From: Gammaproteobacteria bacterium
Lineage (GTDB): Bacteria > Pseudomonadota > Gammaproteobacteria > Steroidobacterales > Rariloculaceae
DNA: 6,927 nt
Reading direction: 5' to 3'
Assembly: GCA_016927175.1 (NCBI GenBank)
Contig: JAFGNC010000324.1
Coordinates: 1-6,927 of the forward strand
A model generated the notes under the pieces. That model was not told the DNA's origin, ran no database searches, and saw nothing but the letters and a program-made list of their open reading frames with translations. The number at the start of each line of letters is the position of its first letter. The stretch's first letter is position 1. This document shows, in pieces, positions 1 to 5,487 of this stretch. Position numbers and translations under genes: made by a program.

Positions 1-445
1 GCTCGAGCGCGCGCTCGCGGCCGACGCGCCGCGCGCGCTTGCCGATCACGACGGCGAGCTCGCCTTCGTAGTCGAACTGCACCGATTCCCTCGGCCGGAC
101 CATGGCGTCGTCGTGACCGACGAGACTGTCGGCGAAGCGCACGAAGATCACCGGGTGATCCGGCCGCTCGCGCCCCATCTCCTCGATGTGAGGGATGTAG
201 TTGACGCCGACGCACAGGAACTTCGCGGCCGGGTCCGGGATCGGCGGCAGCAGGCGGACCTGGTCGAGCCCGCAGTCGGCGGGCAGGCCCTCCATGCCGC
301 GCAGCAGGTTCAGCGCCCCGGCGCCGAGCACGTCGCGCAGCCCGTCGAATTCGCCGGCGAGCCGTGCGCCCGCGTCGATGACCGTGTCGCCGACGACGAT
401 GCCGAAGCTGCGTCGGCCCTGCCTTTCGAAACTGATCAACCGCAT
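1..445 (-). CDS. Fumarylacetoacetate hydrolase (FAH) family protein, 5' part only
   Basis: The first 148 codons are present and the gene runs off the left edge. The N-terminal ~70 residues (starting MRLISFERQG) form the small leading domain of this family. The FAH catalytic fold then starts at residue ~75 with KFLCVGVNYIPHIEEMG. Visible signature residues are H86 and E89 in the NYxxHxxE segment, the SLVGH motif near residues 107-111, and DYEGELAVVIG (125-135), whose E127 and E129 are the usual divalent-metal ligands; the third ligand (Asp) would lie beyond the edge. Family members cleave or decarboxylate C-C bonds in 2-oxo acid intermediates of aromatic or sugar-acid degradation (FAH, HpcE/MhpD-like hydratases, acylpyruvases). 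The exact substrate cannot be read from this fragment. The ATG has an AGGA-type Shine-Dalgarno about 10 nt upstream and a TACAAT box 30-35 nt upstream. It follows thrS on the same strand but is separated by a repeat array with terminator-like hairpins, so it is probably transcribed independently. Confidence 0.88.
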   Translation of the reverse strand, partial: MRLISFERQGRRSFGIVVGDTVIDAGARLAGEFDGLRDVLGAGALNLLRGMEGLPADCGLDQVRLLPPIPDPAAKFLCVGVNYIPHIEEMGRERPDHPVIFVRFADSLVGHDDAMVRPRESVQFDYEGELAVVIGKRARRVGRERALE

Positions 446-474
446 GTGGCCGGATCCTGGTCCCCGTCAGCGCC

Positions 475-480
475 ATTGTA
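475..480 (-). promoter_or_regulatory. Candidate -10 box of the FAH-family gene
   Basis: On the minus strand this reads TACAAT (5 of 6 to TATAAT), about 30 nt before the ATG at 445, which predicts a leader of roughly 20 nt. No good TTGACA-like -35 is found 16-18 nt further upstream, so the call is weak. The same GTACAATG core occurs at the same distance before the thrS start, which is mild support. Confidence 0.35.
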
Positions 481-511
481 CAGATGCCGCGCCCGCGCTC
501 CGGCATCCGCG

Positions 512-616
512 AAAAGGGCTCAGGGCCCTTTCTCGCCGGAAAAGGGGTCAGGGCCCTTTTCGAGCGGAAAAGGGGTCAGGGCCCTTTTTAAGCGGAAAAG
601 GGCCCTGACCCCTTTT
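512..616. repeat. 28-bp-period array of 21-bp quasi-palindromic repeats (array 1, four units)
   Basis: Four copies of a 21-bp unit (A4-G4-TCA-G3-C3-T4) begin at 512, 540, 568 and 596, exactly 28 bp apart, with 7-bp spacers mostly ending in CGG. The first copy is diverged (C for the fourth G, and C at the last base). The next two are perfect and the fourth is perfect but inverted. Each unit has 7-bp complementary arms (AAAAGGG and CCCTTTT) around a 7-nt asymmetric centre (GTCAGGG), so each can form a small hairpin by itself. Units three and four together form a 21-bp perfect stem. The array occupies most of the 213-bp gap between thrS and the FAH gene. It resembles REP-type intergenic repeats, but no transposase (RAYT) gene is in the window to confirm that origin. 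Confidence 0.9.
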
Positions 617-618
617 TT
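568..618 (-). terminator. Strong repeat-derived hairpin after thrS, likely terminator
   Basis: Repeat units three (568-588) and four (596-616) are exact inverted copies separated by the 7-nt TAAGCGG, giving a 21-bp perfect stem. Read from thrS (minus strand) the stem begins about 43 nt after the TGA and ends in CCCCTTTT. The plus strand ends in CCCC followed by six T, so it could also act in the other direction. It probably separates thrS from the downstream FAH gene. Terminator function is inferred from structure only. Confidence 0.55.
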
Positions 619-658
619 GGGACGGGAGCGGCGCTGCGCACGGCCAGAGGGGGCGCGG

Positions 659-2575
659 TCAGCGGCGGCGGTCGGCGGCTTCCCGGTGAAGCTCGGTCAC
701 GGCTTCGGCCAGCGCGACGACGCGCTGCCCCTTCTGCCCGAGCCGCCGGATCGACACGGTTTCGTCCGCAACCTCGTTCCTGCCGACGGCGATCAGCACC
801 GGCACCTTGGCCAGGCTGTGCTCGCGCACCTTGTAGTTGATCTTCTCGTTGCGCGTGTCCGTCTCGGCGCGCAGGCCCGCCGCGCGCATGCGCTCGACGA
901 TCTGCCGCGCGTAGTCGTCCGCGTCGGACGTGATCGTCGCGACGACGGCCTGCGTCGGCGCGAGCCACAGCGGCAGCGAACCCGCGTAATGCTCGAGCAG
1001 GATGCCGATGAACCGCTCGAGCGATCCGAAGATCGCGCGATGCAGCAGCACCGGCGTGTGCTTGCCGCCGTCCTCGCCGATGTACGTAGCGCCGAGGCGC
1101 GCCGGCAGGTTCAGGTCGACCTGCAGCGTGCCGCATTGCCAGTCGCGGCCGATCGCGTCGCGCAGCACGAACTCGATCTTCGGCCCGTAGAACGCGCCTT
1201 CGCCCTTGTTGTACTGGTACTCGAGGCCGAGCGACTGCATCGCGTCGAGCAGCGCCTTCTCGGCGCGGTCCCACACGGCGTCGTCGCCGACCCGCCGCTC
1301 GGGCCGGTCCGCAAACTTGATGATCACGTCGTCGAAGCCGAAGTCGCGGTAGATGCCGAGCAGCAGGTTGCAGATCGCGCCGCTCTCGGGCGTGATCTGC
1401 TCCTCGGTGCAGAACACGTGCGCGTCGTCCTGGGTGAACGCCCGCACGCGCATCAGCCCGTGCAGCGCGCCGGACGGCTCGTAGCGGTGAACCTTGCCGA
1501 ACTCCGCGAGGCGGTACGGCAGGTCGCGGTAGCTCCTGAGCTCGTTCCTGAACACCTGCACGTGGCCGGGGCAGTTCATCGGCTTCACGGCGAGAATGCG
1601 GTCGTCCTCGATGCGGCTCGTGAACATGTTCTCGCCGAAAGCCTCCCAGTGGCCCGACGCCTGCCACAGCGCAAGGTCCATCAGCTCCGGCGTGTTGACC
1701 TCGCGGAAGCCCGCGGCCTGCTGCCGCTCGCGCAGGTATCCGACCAGCGTCTGGAACAGCGTCCAGCCCTTCGGGTGCCAGAACGCGGCGCCGACGGCCT
1801 CGTCCTGGAAATGAAACAGGTCCATCTGGCGCCCGAGCTTGCGGTGATCGCGCCGCTCCGCCTCCTCGAGGCGTTCGAGGTAGGTCTTCAGCTGCTTCTG
1901 GTCCGGCCACGCCGTGCCGTAGATCCGCTGCAGCATCTCGTTGCGCGAGTCGCCGCGCCAGTAAGCGCCCGCGAGCTTGGTCAGCTTGAAAGCCTGGCCG
2001 AGCCTGCCGGTCGACGGCAGATGCGGGCCGCGGCACAGGTCGATGAAGTCGCCCTGGCGGTACAGGCTGATCGGCTCGTCGCTCGGGATGCCGGCGATGA
2101 TCTCCGCCTTGTACTCCTCGCCCTGCGAGCGGAAGAACTCGACCGCCTCGTCCCGCTCCCAGACCTCGCGCGCGATCGGCTCGTCCCGATCGACGATCTC
2201 GTGCATGCGCTCCTCGATCTTCTCGAGGTCCTCGGGCGTGAATGGGGTCTCGCGGGCGAAGTCGTAGTAGAAGCCGTTCTCGATAGCGGGGCCGATAGTG
2301 ACCTGCGTTTCCGGGTAAAGCTCCTTGACCGCCTCGGCCATCACGTGCGCGGCGTCGTGGCGCAGCAGCTCGACTCCGTCCGCCGAGTCGCGGGTCACGA
2401 TCGCGACGCGCGCATCGCGCTCGATCTTCGCCGTCAGATCCTGCAGCTCGCCGTCCACTCGCATCGCCACCGCGTCCTTCTCCAGGCGCGTGCCGATGCC
2501 GCGGGCGATCTCGAGGCCGTCGACCGCGTCGTCGAAACGTCGAACGGATCCGTCTGGAAGGGTGATGGCCGGCAT
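659..2575 (-). CDS. thrS: Threonyl-tRNA synthetase
   Basis: Encodes 638 residues (E. coli ThrS has 642) and attaches threonine to tRNA-Thr in the cytoplasm. The order of domains is complete: TGS domain (about 1-62, beginning MPAITLPDGS), editing domain with H73-xxx-H77 plus C181 and H185 for clearing Ser-tRNA-Thr, class II catalytic core with zinc ligands C335 (MNCPGH), H386 (DDAHVF) and H512 (LLHRAI), motif 2 around R364 (HRYEPSGALHGLMRVR), motif 3 with ERFIG near 520-524, and a C-terminal anticodon-binding domain (about 535-638). The start at 2575 was chosen because MPxITLPDG is the usual N-terminus; the frame is open 53 codons further upstream, but that part is low-complexity and overlaps the divergent gloB promoter region. 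The Shine-Dalgarno is poor. The commonly conserved next gene infC is absent; a repeat array and an FAH-family gene follow instead. Confidence 0.98.
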   Translation of the reverse strand: MPAITLPDGSVRRFDDAVDGLEIARGIGTRLEKDAVAMRVDGELQDLTAKIERDARVAIVTRDSADGVELLRHDAAHVMAEAVKELYPETQVTIGPAIENGFYYDFARETPFTPEDLEKIEERMHEIVDRDEPIAREVWERDEAVEFFRSQGEEYKAEIIAGIPSDEPISLYRQGDFIDLCRGPHLPSTGRLGQAFKLTKLAGAYWRGDSRNEMLQRIYGTAWPDQKQLKTYLERLEEAERRDHRKLGRQMDLFHFQDEAVGAAFWHPKGWTLFQTLVGYLRERQQAAGFREVNTPELMDLALWQASGHWEAFGENMFTSRIEDDRILAVKPMNCPGHVQVFRNELRSYRDLPYRLAEFGKVHRYEPSGALHGLMRVRAFTQDDAHVFCTEEQITPESGAICNLLLGIYRDFGFDDVIIKFADRPERRVGDDAVWDRAEKALLDAMQSLGLEYQYNKGEGAFYGPKIEFVLRDAIGRDWQCGTLQVDLNLPARLGATYIGEDGGKHTPVLLHRAIFGSLERFIGILLEHYAGSLPLWLAPTQAVVATITSDADDYARQIVERMRAAGLRAETDTRNEKINYKVREHSLAKVPVLIAVGRNEVADETVSIRRLGQKGQRVVALAEAVTELHREAADRRR

Positions 2576-2586
2576 GGGTTTTCGTG

Positions 2587-2614
2587 TTGCGCGTGAGGGA
2601 GCGCATTGTACGAT
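2587..2614 (+). promoter_or_regulatory. Weak candidate promoter for gloB
   Basis: On the plus strand TTGCGC (2587-2592) and TACGAT (2609-2614) are separated by 16 nt, a partial match to sigma-70 boxes (TTG plus 4 of 6). It is the only reasonable pair in the 116-bp divergent region and lies back to back with the thrS box. The first thrS codons start 12 bp left of it, so the two promoters could interfere with each other. A GC-rich 8-bp hairpin (2629-2647, GGCGCGGC with GCCGCGCC) would fall in the gloB leader. Confidence 0.25.
2605..2610 (-). promoter_or_regulatory. Candidate -10 box for thrS
   Basis: The minus strand reads TACAAT within TTATCGTACAATGCG, about 30 nt before the thrS ATG, giving a predicted leader of about 22 nt. 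There is no convincing -35 hexamer. With a leader this short there is no room for a T-box or an attenuator in front of thrS. The box overlaps a possible plus-strand -10 for gloB. Confidence 0.4.
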
Positions 2615-2682
2615 AAGCGGTTCAGGATGGCGCGGCGCCGCCGCGCCGCTGCCCGGGACCGCCCGACCGCCCAACGACCGCC

Positions 2683-2686
2683 GGAG
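2683..2686 (+). promoter_or_regulatory. Shine-Dalgarno deciding the GTG start of gloB
   Basis: GGAG lies 5 nt before the GTG at 2692. The next in-frame ATG (codon 12) falls inside the beta-strand region that begins the metallo-lactamase fold, so the GTG is preferred as the start. Confidence 0.6.
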
Positions 2687-2691
2687 CCGCC

Positions 2692-3474
2692 GTGACAGCC
2701 ACCGAAGCGCGCATCGAAGTCCACATGTTCCCATGCCTCAAGGACAATTACGGGTTCTTGCTGCACGACCCGGAGGCCGGTGTCACGGCCGCCGTCGACA
2801 CGCCGGAGGTCGAGCCGATCCTGCGAGCGCTCGACGAGAAGGGCTGGACGTTGACGCACATCCTGAACACGCACCACCACGGCGATCACGCAGGCGGCAA
2901 CCTCGCGCTGAAGCGCGCGACGGGCTGCCGGATATTCGGTCCGCGTGCCGATGCGGCGCGGATCCCCGGCATCGACGTCGAGGTCGGAGAGGGCGACGAG
3001 CTCGAGTTCGGCTCGCACCGGATCGAGGTCTACGATACGCCGGGGCACACTCGCGGCCACATCGTGTATTACCTGCCGGACGACGGCATGGCGTTCGTCG
3101 GCGATACGCTGTTCGCGATGGGCTGCGGGCGTCTTTTCGAGGGCAGCCCCGGCCAGATGTGGGCGTCGCTGCAGAAGATCCTGGCCTGGCCGGACGACAC
3201 GCTGATCTATTGCGCGCACGAGTACACGCAGGCGAATGCCCGTTTCGCGCTGACCGTCGAGCCGGGAAACGCGGCGCTGGAGGAGCGGGCGCGTCGCGTC
3301 GCGCAGCTGCGCGAGCGGCACGTGCCGACGGTGCCGACGACGCTGGCCGCCGAGAAGGCCACGAACCCTTTTCTGCGGCCGGGCAGCCGCACGCTGCGTG
3401 AGAAGATCGGTCTGCCGGACGCCGACGACGTGCAGGTATTCGCGCGGACGCGCGAGCTGAAAGACGCGTTCTGA
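2692..3474 (+). CDS. gloB: Hydroxyacylglutathione hydrolase (glyoxalase II)
   Basis: Encodes 260 residues, the usual size for GloB (E. coli 251). It hydrolyses S-D-lactoylglutathione to D-lactate and glutathione, the second step of methylglyoxal detoxification, in the cytoplasm. The metallo-beta-lactamase motif THHHGDH (60-66) supplies H61, H63, D65 and H66. The remaining metal ligands are H119 (TPGHT), D138 (GDTLF) and H176 (CAHEY). CGRLFEG (145-151) is a typical glyoxalase II signature. The C-terminal HAGH domain is complete, with NPFLR (225-229) and a closing RTRELKDAF whose basic residues correspond to the glutathione-binding Arg/Lys of the family. The start is a GTG with GGAG 5 nt upstream. 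The gene is divergent from thrS and convergent with the next gene, so it appears to be a single-gene transcript. gloA is not in the window. Confidence 0.96.
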   Translation: MTATEARIEVHMFPCLKDNYGFLLHDPEAGVTAAVDTPEVEPILRALDEKGWTLTHILNTHHHGDHAGGNLALKRATGCRIFGPRADAARIPGIDVEVGEGDELEFGSHRIEVYDTPGHTRGHIVYYLPDDGMAFVGDTLFAMGCGRLFEGSPGQMWASLQKILAWPDDTLIYCAHEYTQANARFALTVEPGNAALEERARRVAQLRERHVPTVPTTLAAEKATNPFLRPGSRTLREKIGLPDADDVQVFARTRELKDAF

Positions 3475-3492
3475 GCCGGCCGCAGCGCGATC

Positions 3493-3522
3493 GCGGCGCC
3501 CGGAGCTTGCGCCGGGCGCCGC
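3493..3522. terminator. Perfect 11-bp inverted repeat at the gloB convergent junction
   Basis: GCGGCGCCCGG (3493-3503) is perfectly complementary to CCGGGCGCCGC (3512-3522) around the 8-nt loop AGCTTGCG. It lies 18 nt after the gloB stop and 22 nt after the end of the convergent minus-strand gene. No T tract follows on either strand, so it is a stable hairpin that may terminate or stabilise both transcripts rather than a textbook intrinsic terminator. Confidence 0.5.
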
Positions 3523-3544
3523 CTCGGAACGTCCGGCCGCGAAA

Positions 3545-3883
3545 TCAGTTGGCCGAGGCCTGGCGCAGCTGCAGGGAACGGTTGTACTGACGGATTTCCT
3601 TGTTGATCCGGTCTGCGACGGTTTCCGCTTCCTCGATCGCGCGATCGCGGTCGCGCAACATGCTTTGGCGCCGCGCGCTCGGCTCGGCGTCGACGCAGGC
3701 TGCGTAGTCTTCCAGCGCCTTGACGTAGCTCGCGACGCGCCGCTGCGCGGTTGCCATCTCCTCGGCGGACGCCGTCGCGCCGCGGGGAATTTCCTCGCCG
3801 ACCGTGTCTTGCGGGTAGTCGCAGGCGAGCGCCGGCCCCCCGGCCAACAGAGTCAGGGCAAGAATGCCGATTGAGCGTTTCAT
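3545..3883 (-). CDS. Small secreted (periplasmic) protein of unknown function
   Basis: Encodes a 112-residue preprotein. Residues 1-20 are a classic signal peptide: MKR, a hydrophobic core (IGILALTLLAG), then ALA before C21. The -3 residue is Ala, so signal peptidase I cleavage (AxA) is more likely than lipoprotein processing, although C21 at the mature N-terminus leaves some doubt. The mature part has the segment EIPRGATASAEEMATAQRRV (31-50), then YVKALEDYAACVDAE, and a highly charged helical region rich in R/E/D (70-105). C21 and C63 are the only cysteines and could form a disulfide. The pattern IPxGATAS-EEM-AQ-V-Y--ALE-Y-AC-DAE resembles an uncharacterised proteobacterial family I have seen without assigned function. 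The start at 3883 has GAGGAG 6 nt upstream, and the frame is open to 3958. A sigma-28-like promoter lies upstream (3978-4004), suggesting co-regulation with flagellar genes. No function is claimed. Confidence 0.85.
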   Translation of the reverse strand: MKRSIGILALTLLAGGPALACDYPQDTVGEEIPRGATASAEEMATAQRRVASYVKALEDYAACVDAEPSARRQSMLRDRDRAIEEAETVADRINKEIRQYNRSLQLRQASAN

Positions 3884-3889
3884 CGTGTT

Positions 3890-3895
3890 CTCCTC
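3890..3895 (-). promoter_or_regulatory. Shine-Dalgarno deciding the start of the small secreted protein
   Basis: The minus strand reads GAGGAG, 6 nt before ATG 3883. This near-ideal site, together with the signal peptide that begins exactly there, rules out the longer in-frame start at 3958. Confidence 0.8.
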
Positions 3896-3977
3896 ACAGT
3901 TCACCTTTCGTTCGAGAGCGCCCGGCCGAGGCTGCGGCCGCAACCCTGCGCGGTCCATCGCGCGGACCTTAAGCGGG

Positions 3978-4004
3978 TTATCGACTTGCGCCGCGCGGAC
4001 TTTA
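3978..4004 (-). promoter_or_regulatory. Sigma-28 (FliA) promoter of the small secreted protein gene
   Basis: On the minus strand TAAAGTCC (3997-4004), exactly 11 nt, then GTCGATAA (3978-3985). The flagellar sigma-28 consensus is TAAAGTTT-N11-GCCGATAA, so 6 of 8 and 7 of 8 positions match with ideal spacing. Predicted transcription start is near 3971, giving a leader of about 88 nt. The gene thus appears to have its own start even though the co-oriented MCP-like gene ends 67 bp upstream of the -35. Confidence 0.65.
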
Positions 4005-4022
4005 GCTACCGAATTCAGTTTT

Positions 4023-4062
4023 CTGCGGCGGCTCCGCCCAAGGTCCTCGGGCTCCGCCGCAG
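4023..4062. terminator. Inverted repeat just after the MCP-like gene
   Basis: CTGCGGCGG (4023-4031) pairs perfectly with CCGCCGCAG (4054-4062). An inner GCCC/GGGC pairing (4036-4039 with 4049-4052) extends it past a small internal loop. It starts 8 nt after the MCP-like stop. In the reading direction of that gene it is followed by AAAA, not T, so it is not a standard intrinsic terminator. It may still protect or end the transcript. Confidence 0.4.
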
Positions 4063-4070
4063 GCGCCCGC

Positions 4071-5228
4071 TCAGAACAGCTCGACGCTGCCCTGCTTCAT
4101 GTCCGTCTGATCCACCCGCCGCGTCGCGCTCGCCCGGCCGACGCGGCTCTCGAGCGCGGTCAGCCGCTCCGCCAGGTGCGAGATCGTCGCCGGCAGCTCG
4201 TCGTTGCGGCGCACGGCGGAGTGCACCTCGACGCGCAGATCCGTCAGGCGGGCGACGGCCTCGACGGCAGCGCCGAGCGACTGCGACGAAATGTCCTCGA
4301 ACTGCAGTGAGCGGACCGCATCGGCAACCGCACGGCGCAGCTCCTCGTTCAGCGGCCCGAGCTCGGCGAGCAGCTTCTGGCGCACCTCGGTCCGCGCGGC
4401 CTCGGCCCGCTTGATCGTGTCGCCGATGCGCTCCTTCTCCCGCGTCGTCTGCTCGAGGTCGACGGCAGCGAGCGCGCGGGCGTTCTCCTGCACGCGCGCA
4501 ACCGCTTCGCGCGTCTCCTCGACGCGCTCGCGGATCTGCTCGTTGAACTCCGCCGAACGCTGGGAGAGCTTGCGGACCTCGTCCGCGACTACGGCGAAGC
4601 CGCGGCCCGCTTCGCCCGCCCGCGCGGCCTCGATGCTGGCGTTCAGGGCCAGCAGATTCGTCTGCTCGGCCAGGCTGCGCGCCTCCTCCAGCACGCGGAA
4701 GATGCCGTGCAGGTGATTCAGCATGTTCTCCGTGTCACCGGCCATCGCGACACTCTGGCTGCTGACGTGCACCAGCGCTTCCATGAAGCTCTGCAGCGCG
4801 TTGGCCGGCGAGTCCGCCGAGGCTTCGGCGGCGTGCCCGGGGCTGCCGTCGGCCGATACGCTCGCCTCGAGCAGCTCCGCCTGGGAGCGCGCGATCGAGT
4901 GCAGCCGGTTGAAATTCGCGGAGAGCTCGCCGACGGCCTCGCCGATCAGGTTCTGCACGCGGTGGATCTCGGCCTCGATGCCGTCGACGTCACGGTCGAG
5001 CCCTTTGTCGAGCGTCTCGAGGATCGTCGCGACGTCGTCGTTCCGCGCCGTCGCGCCCCCGGAGCCGCCGAGCTGCGTCCACACGAGCGCCGCGATCAGG
5101 ACGACGGTCATGGCCGCAAGCGCTGCGGCGGGCCAGCTCTCGGCGAAGGCAGCCGCGAGCATCGTCGAGACGCCGGCGCCCGGTGCCAGCGCCAGCAGCG
5201 ATCGGGTCAGAACCTTGTTGTTAGTCAT
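4071..5228 (-). CDS. Methyl-accepting chemotaxis-like signalling protein, short membrane-anchored form
   Basis: Encodes 385 residues. Two hydrophobic stretches (about 9-29 and 33-51) with almost no loop form a membrane hairpin, so there is no periplasmic sensor domain, and no HAMP domain follows. Residues ~62-345 are mainly helical. The unmistakable chemoreceptor hairpin tip is EQTNLLALNASIEAARAGE (188-206) followed by GRGFAVVADEVRKLSQRS (208-225), the region that contacts CheA and CheW. A Ser/Gly/Ala/Pro-rich break (about 123-144) interrupts the descending arm. Canonical paired Glu/Gln methylation sites flanked by small residues are not obvious. The returning arm contains SLQFEDISSQ (307-316), resembling the catalytic segment of CheZ. 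The last ~24 residues look flexible and end in GSVELF, the same tail as CheD. It lies downstream of cheB on the same strand, has its own sigma-28 promoter, and its ATG has only a weak, too-close AGG. The ligand is unknown; it may sense an intracellular or membrane cue. Confidence 0.9.
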   Translation of the reverse strand: MTNNKVLTRSLLALAPGAGVSTMLAAAFAESWPAAALAAMTVVLIAALVWTQLGGSGGATARNDDVATILETLDKGLDRDVDGIEAEIHRVQNLIGEAVGELSANFNRLHSIARSQAELLEASVSADGSPGHAAEASADSPANALQSFMEALVHVSSQSVAMAGDTENMLNHLHGIFRVLEEARSLAEQTNLLALNASIEAARAGEAGRGFAVVADEVRKLSQRSAEFNEQIRERVEETREAVARVQENARALAAVDLEQTTREKERIGDTIKRAEAARTEVRQKLLAELGPLNEELRRAVADAVRSLQFEDISSQSLGAAVEAVARLTDLRVEVHSAVRRNDELPATISHLAERLTALESRVGRASATRRVDQTDMKQGSVELF

Positions 5229-5267
5229 CCTATTTAAACCCCGACAGGAATTGGCCTTCGAAGTCCG

Positions 5268-5294
5268 TTATCGGCGCCGGGCGCGCAAACTGAA
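5268..5294 (-). promoter_or_regulatory. Sigma-28 (FliA) promoter of the MCP-like gene
   Basis: On the minus strand TTCAGTTT (5287-5294), exactly 11 nt, then GCCGATAA (5268-5275). The -10 element matches the flagellar sigma-28 consensus at all 8 positions and the -35 at 6 of 8. The predicted start is near 5261, giving a leader of about 33 nt. The -35 element sits between 7-bp inverted arms GGCGCGC and GCGCGCC (5280-5286, 5295-5301). Confidence 0.8.
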
Positions 5295-5410
5295 GCGCGC
5301 CGTTCGCCCGGAAAGACGGAAAATTTGCAGTCAAGGTCCTTTCTGCTAAGGGAAAATCGCAACGAAACGGACCCCGAATCACGCGCGCGCCGGCGGAGGC
5401 TCGAGAAAAC

Positions 5411-5487
5411 CGACAAGAGCGACAAAAGGGGTCCGACAAAAGGGGGCCGACAAACGGGGCCGACAAACGGGGTCGACAAAAGGGGTC
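5411..5487. repeat. Degenerate 13-14-bp tandem repeat next to array 2
   Basis: Successive units begin CGACAA: a 9-bp partial unit (5411-5419), CGACAAAAGGGGTC (5420-5433), CGACAAAAGGGGGC (5434-5447), CGACAAACGGGGC (5448-5460), CGACAAACGGGGT (5461-5473) and CGACAAAAGGGGTC (5474-5487). The last unit is the left part of the first 21-bp repeat of array 2. The tandem set therefore looks like a slipped, repeated copy of the head of that repeat plus part of its spacer. Confidence 0.85.

Noticed and set aside
512..616. CRISPR array
   Set aside because: The repeats are 21 bp with 7-bp spacers, units are inverted within the array, and no cas genes are present. Spacers are far too short.
113..2596. 827-codon open frame on the plus strand, antisense to thrS
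   Set aside because: It lies opposite a complete, motif-rich thrS, has Arg/Leu/Val/Asp-rich composition typical of GC-driven antisense frames, and begins by reading through the antisense of the FAH gene and the repeat array.
588..2606. 672-codon frame on the minus strand overlapping thrS in another frame
   Set aside because: It is very rich in Arg, Ala, Gly and Pro and ends in repeat-derived peptide (KKGSGPFSA). It is a frame shadow of thrS.
2576..2691. T-box or attenuator controlling thrS
   Set aside because: The best thrS -10 box leaves a leader of only about 22 nt, and no T-box motif or antiterminator structure is present.
2325..3401. Long frames overlapping gloB on both strands (358 codons on plus, 295 codons on minus at 2434-3321)
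   Set aside because: gloB has all metal ligands and the family length. These frames have low-complexity Arg/Ser-rich or antisense composition and no recognisable domain.
3634..3647. 14-bp perfect palindrome CGATCGCGCGATCG inside the small secreted protein gene
   Set aside because: It encodes part of the charged helix (RDRAIE) and is easily produced by GC-rich codons. No second copy in a regulatory position supports an operator, and the CGCGATCGCG at 3486-3495 is similarly expected in such DNA.
3545..3883. Lipoprotein reading of the small secreted protein
   Set aside because: C21 follows A-L-A, but the -3 residue is Ala and not Leu/Val/Ile. A signal peptidase I site fits at least as well, so no lipoprotein call is made.
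3884..3958. Longer start for the small secreted protein (25 extra codons from 3958)
   Set aside because: It would bury the signal peptide, while the ATG at 3883 has an ideal GAGGAG and begins exactly at the MKR of the signal sequence.
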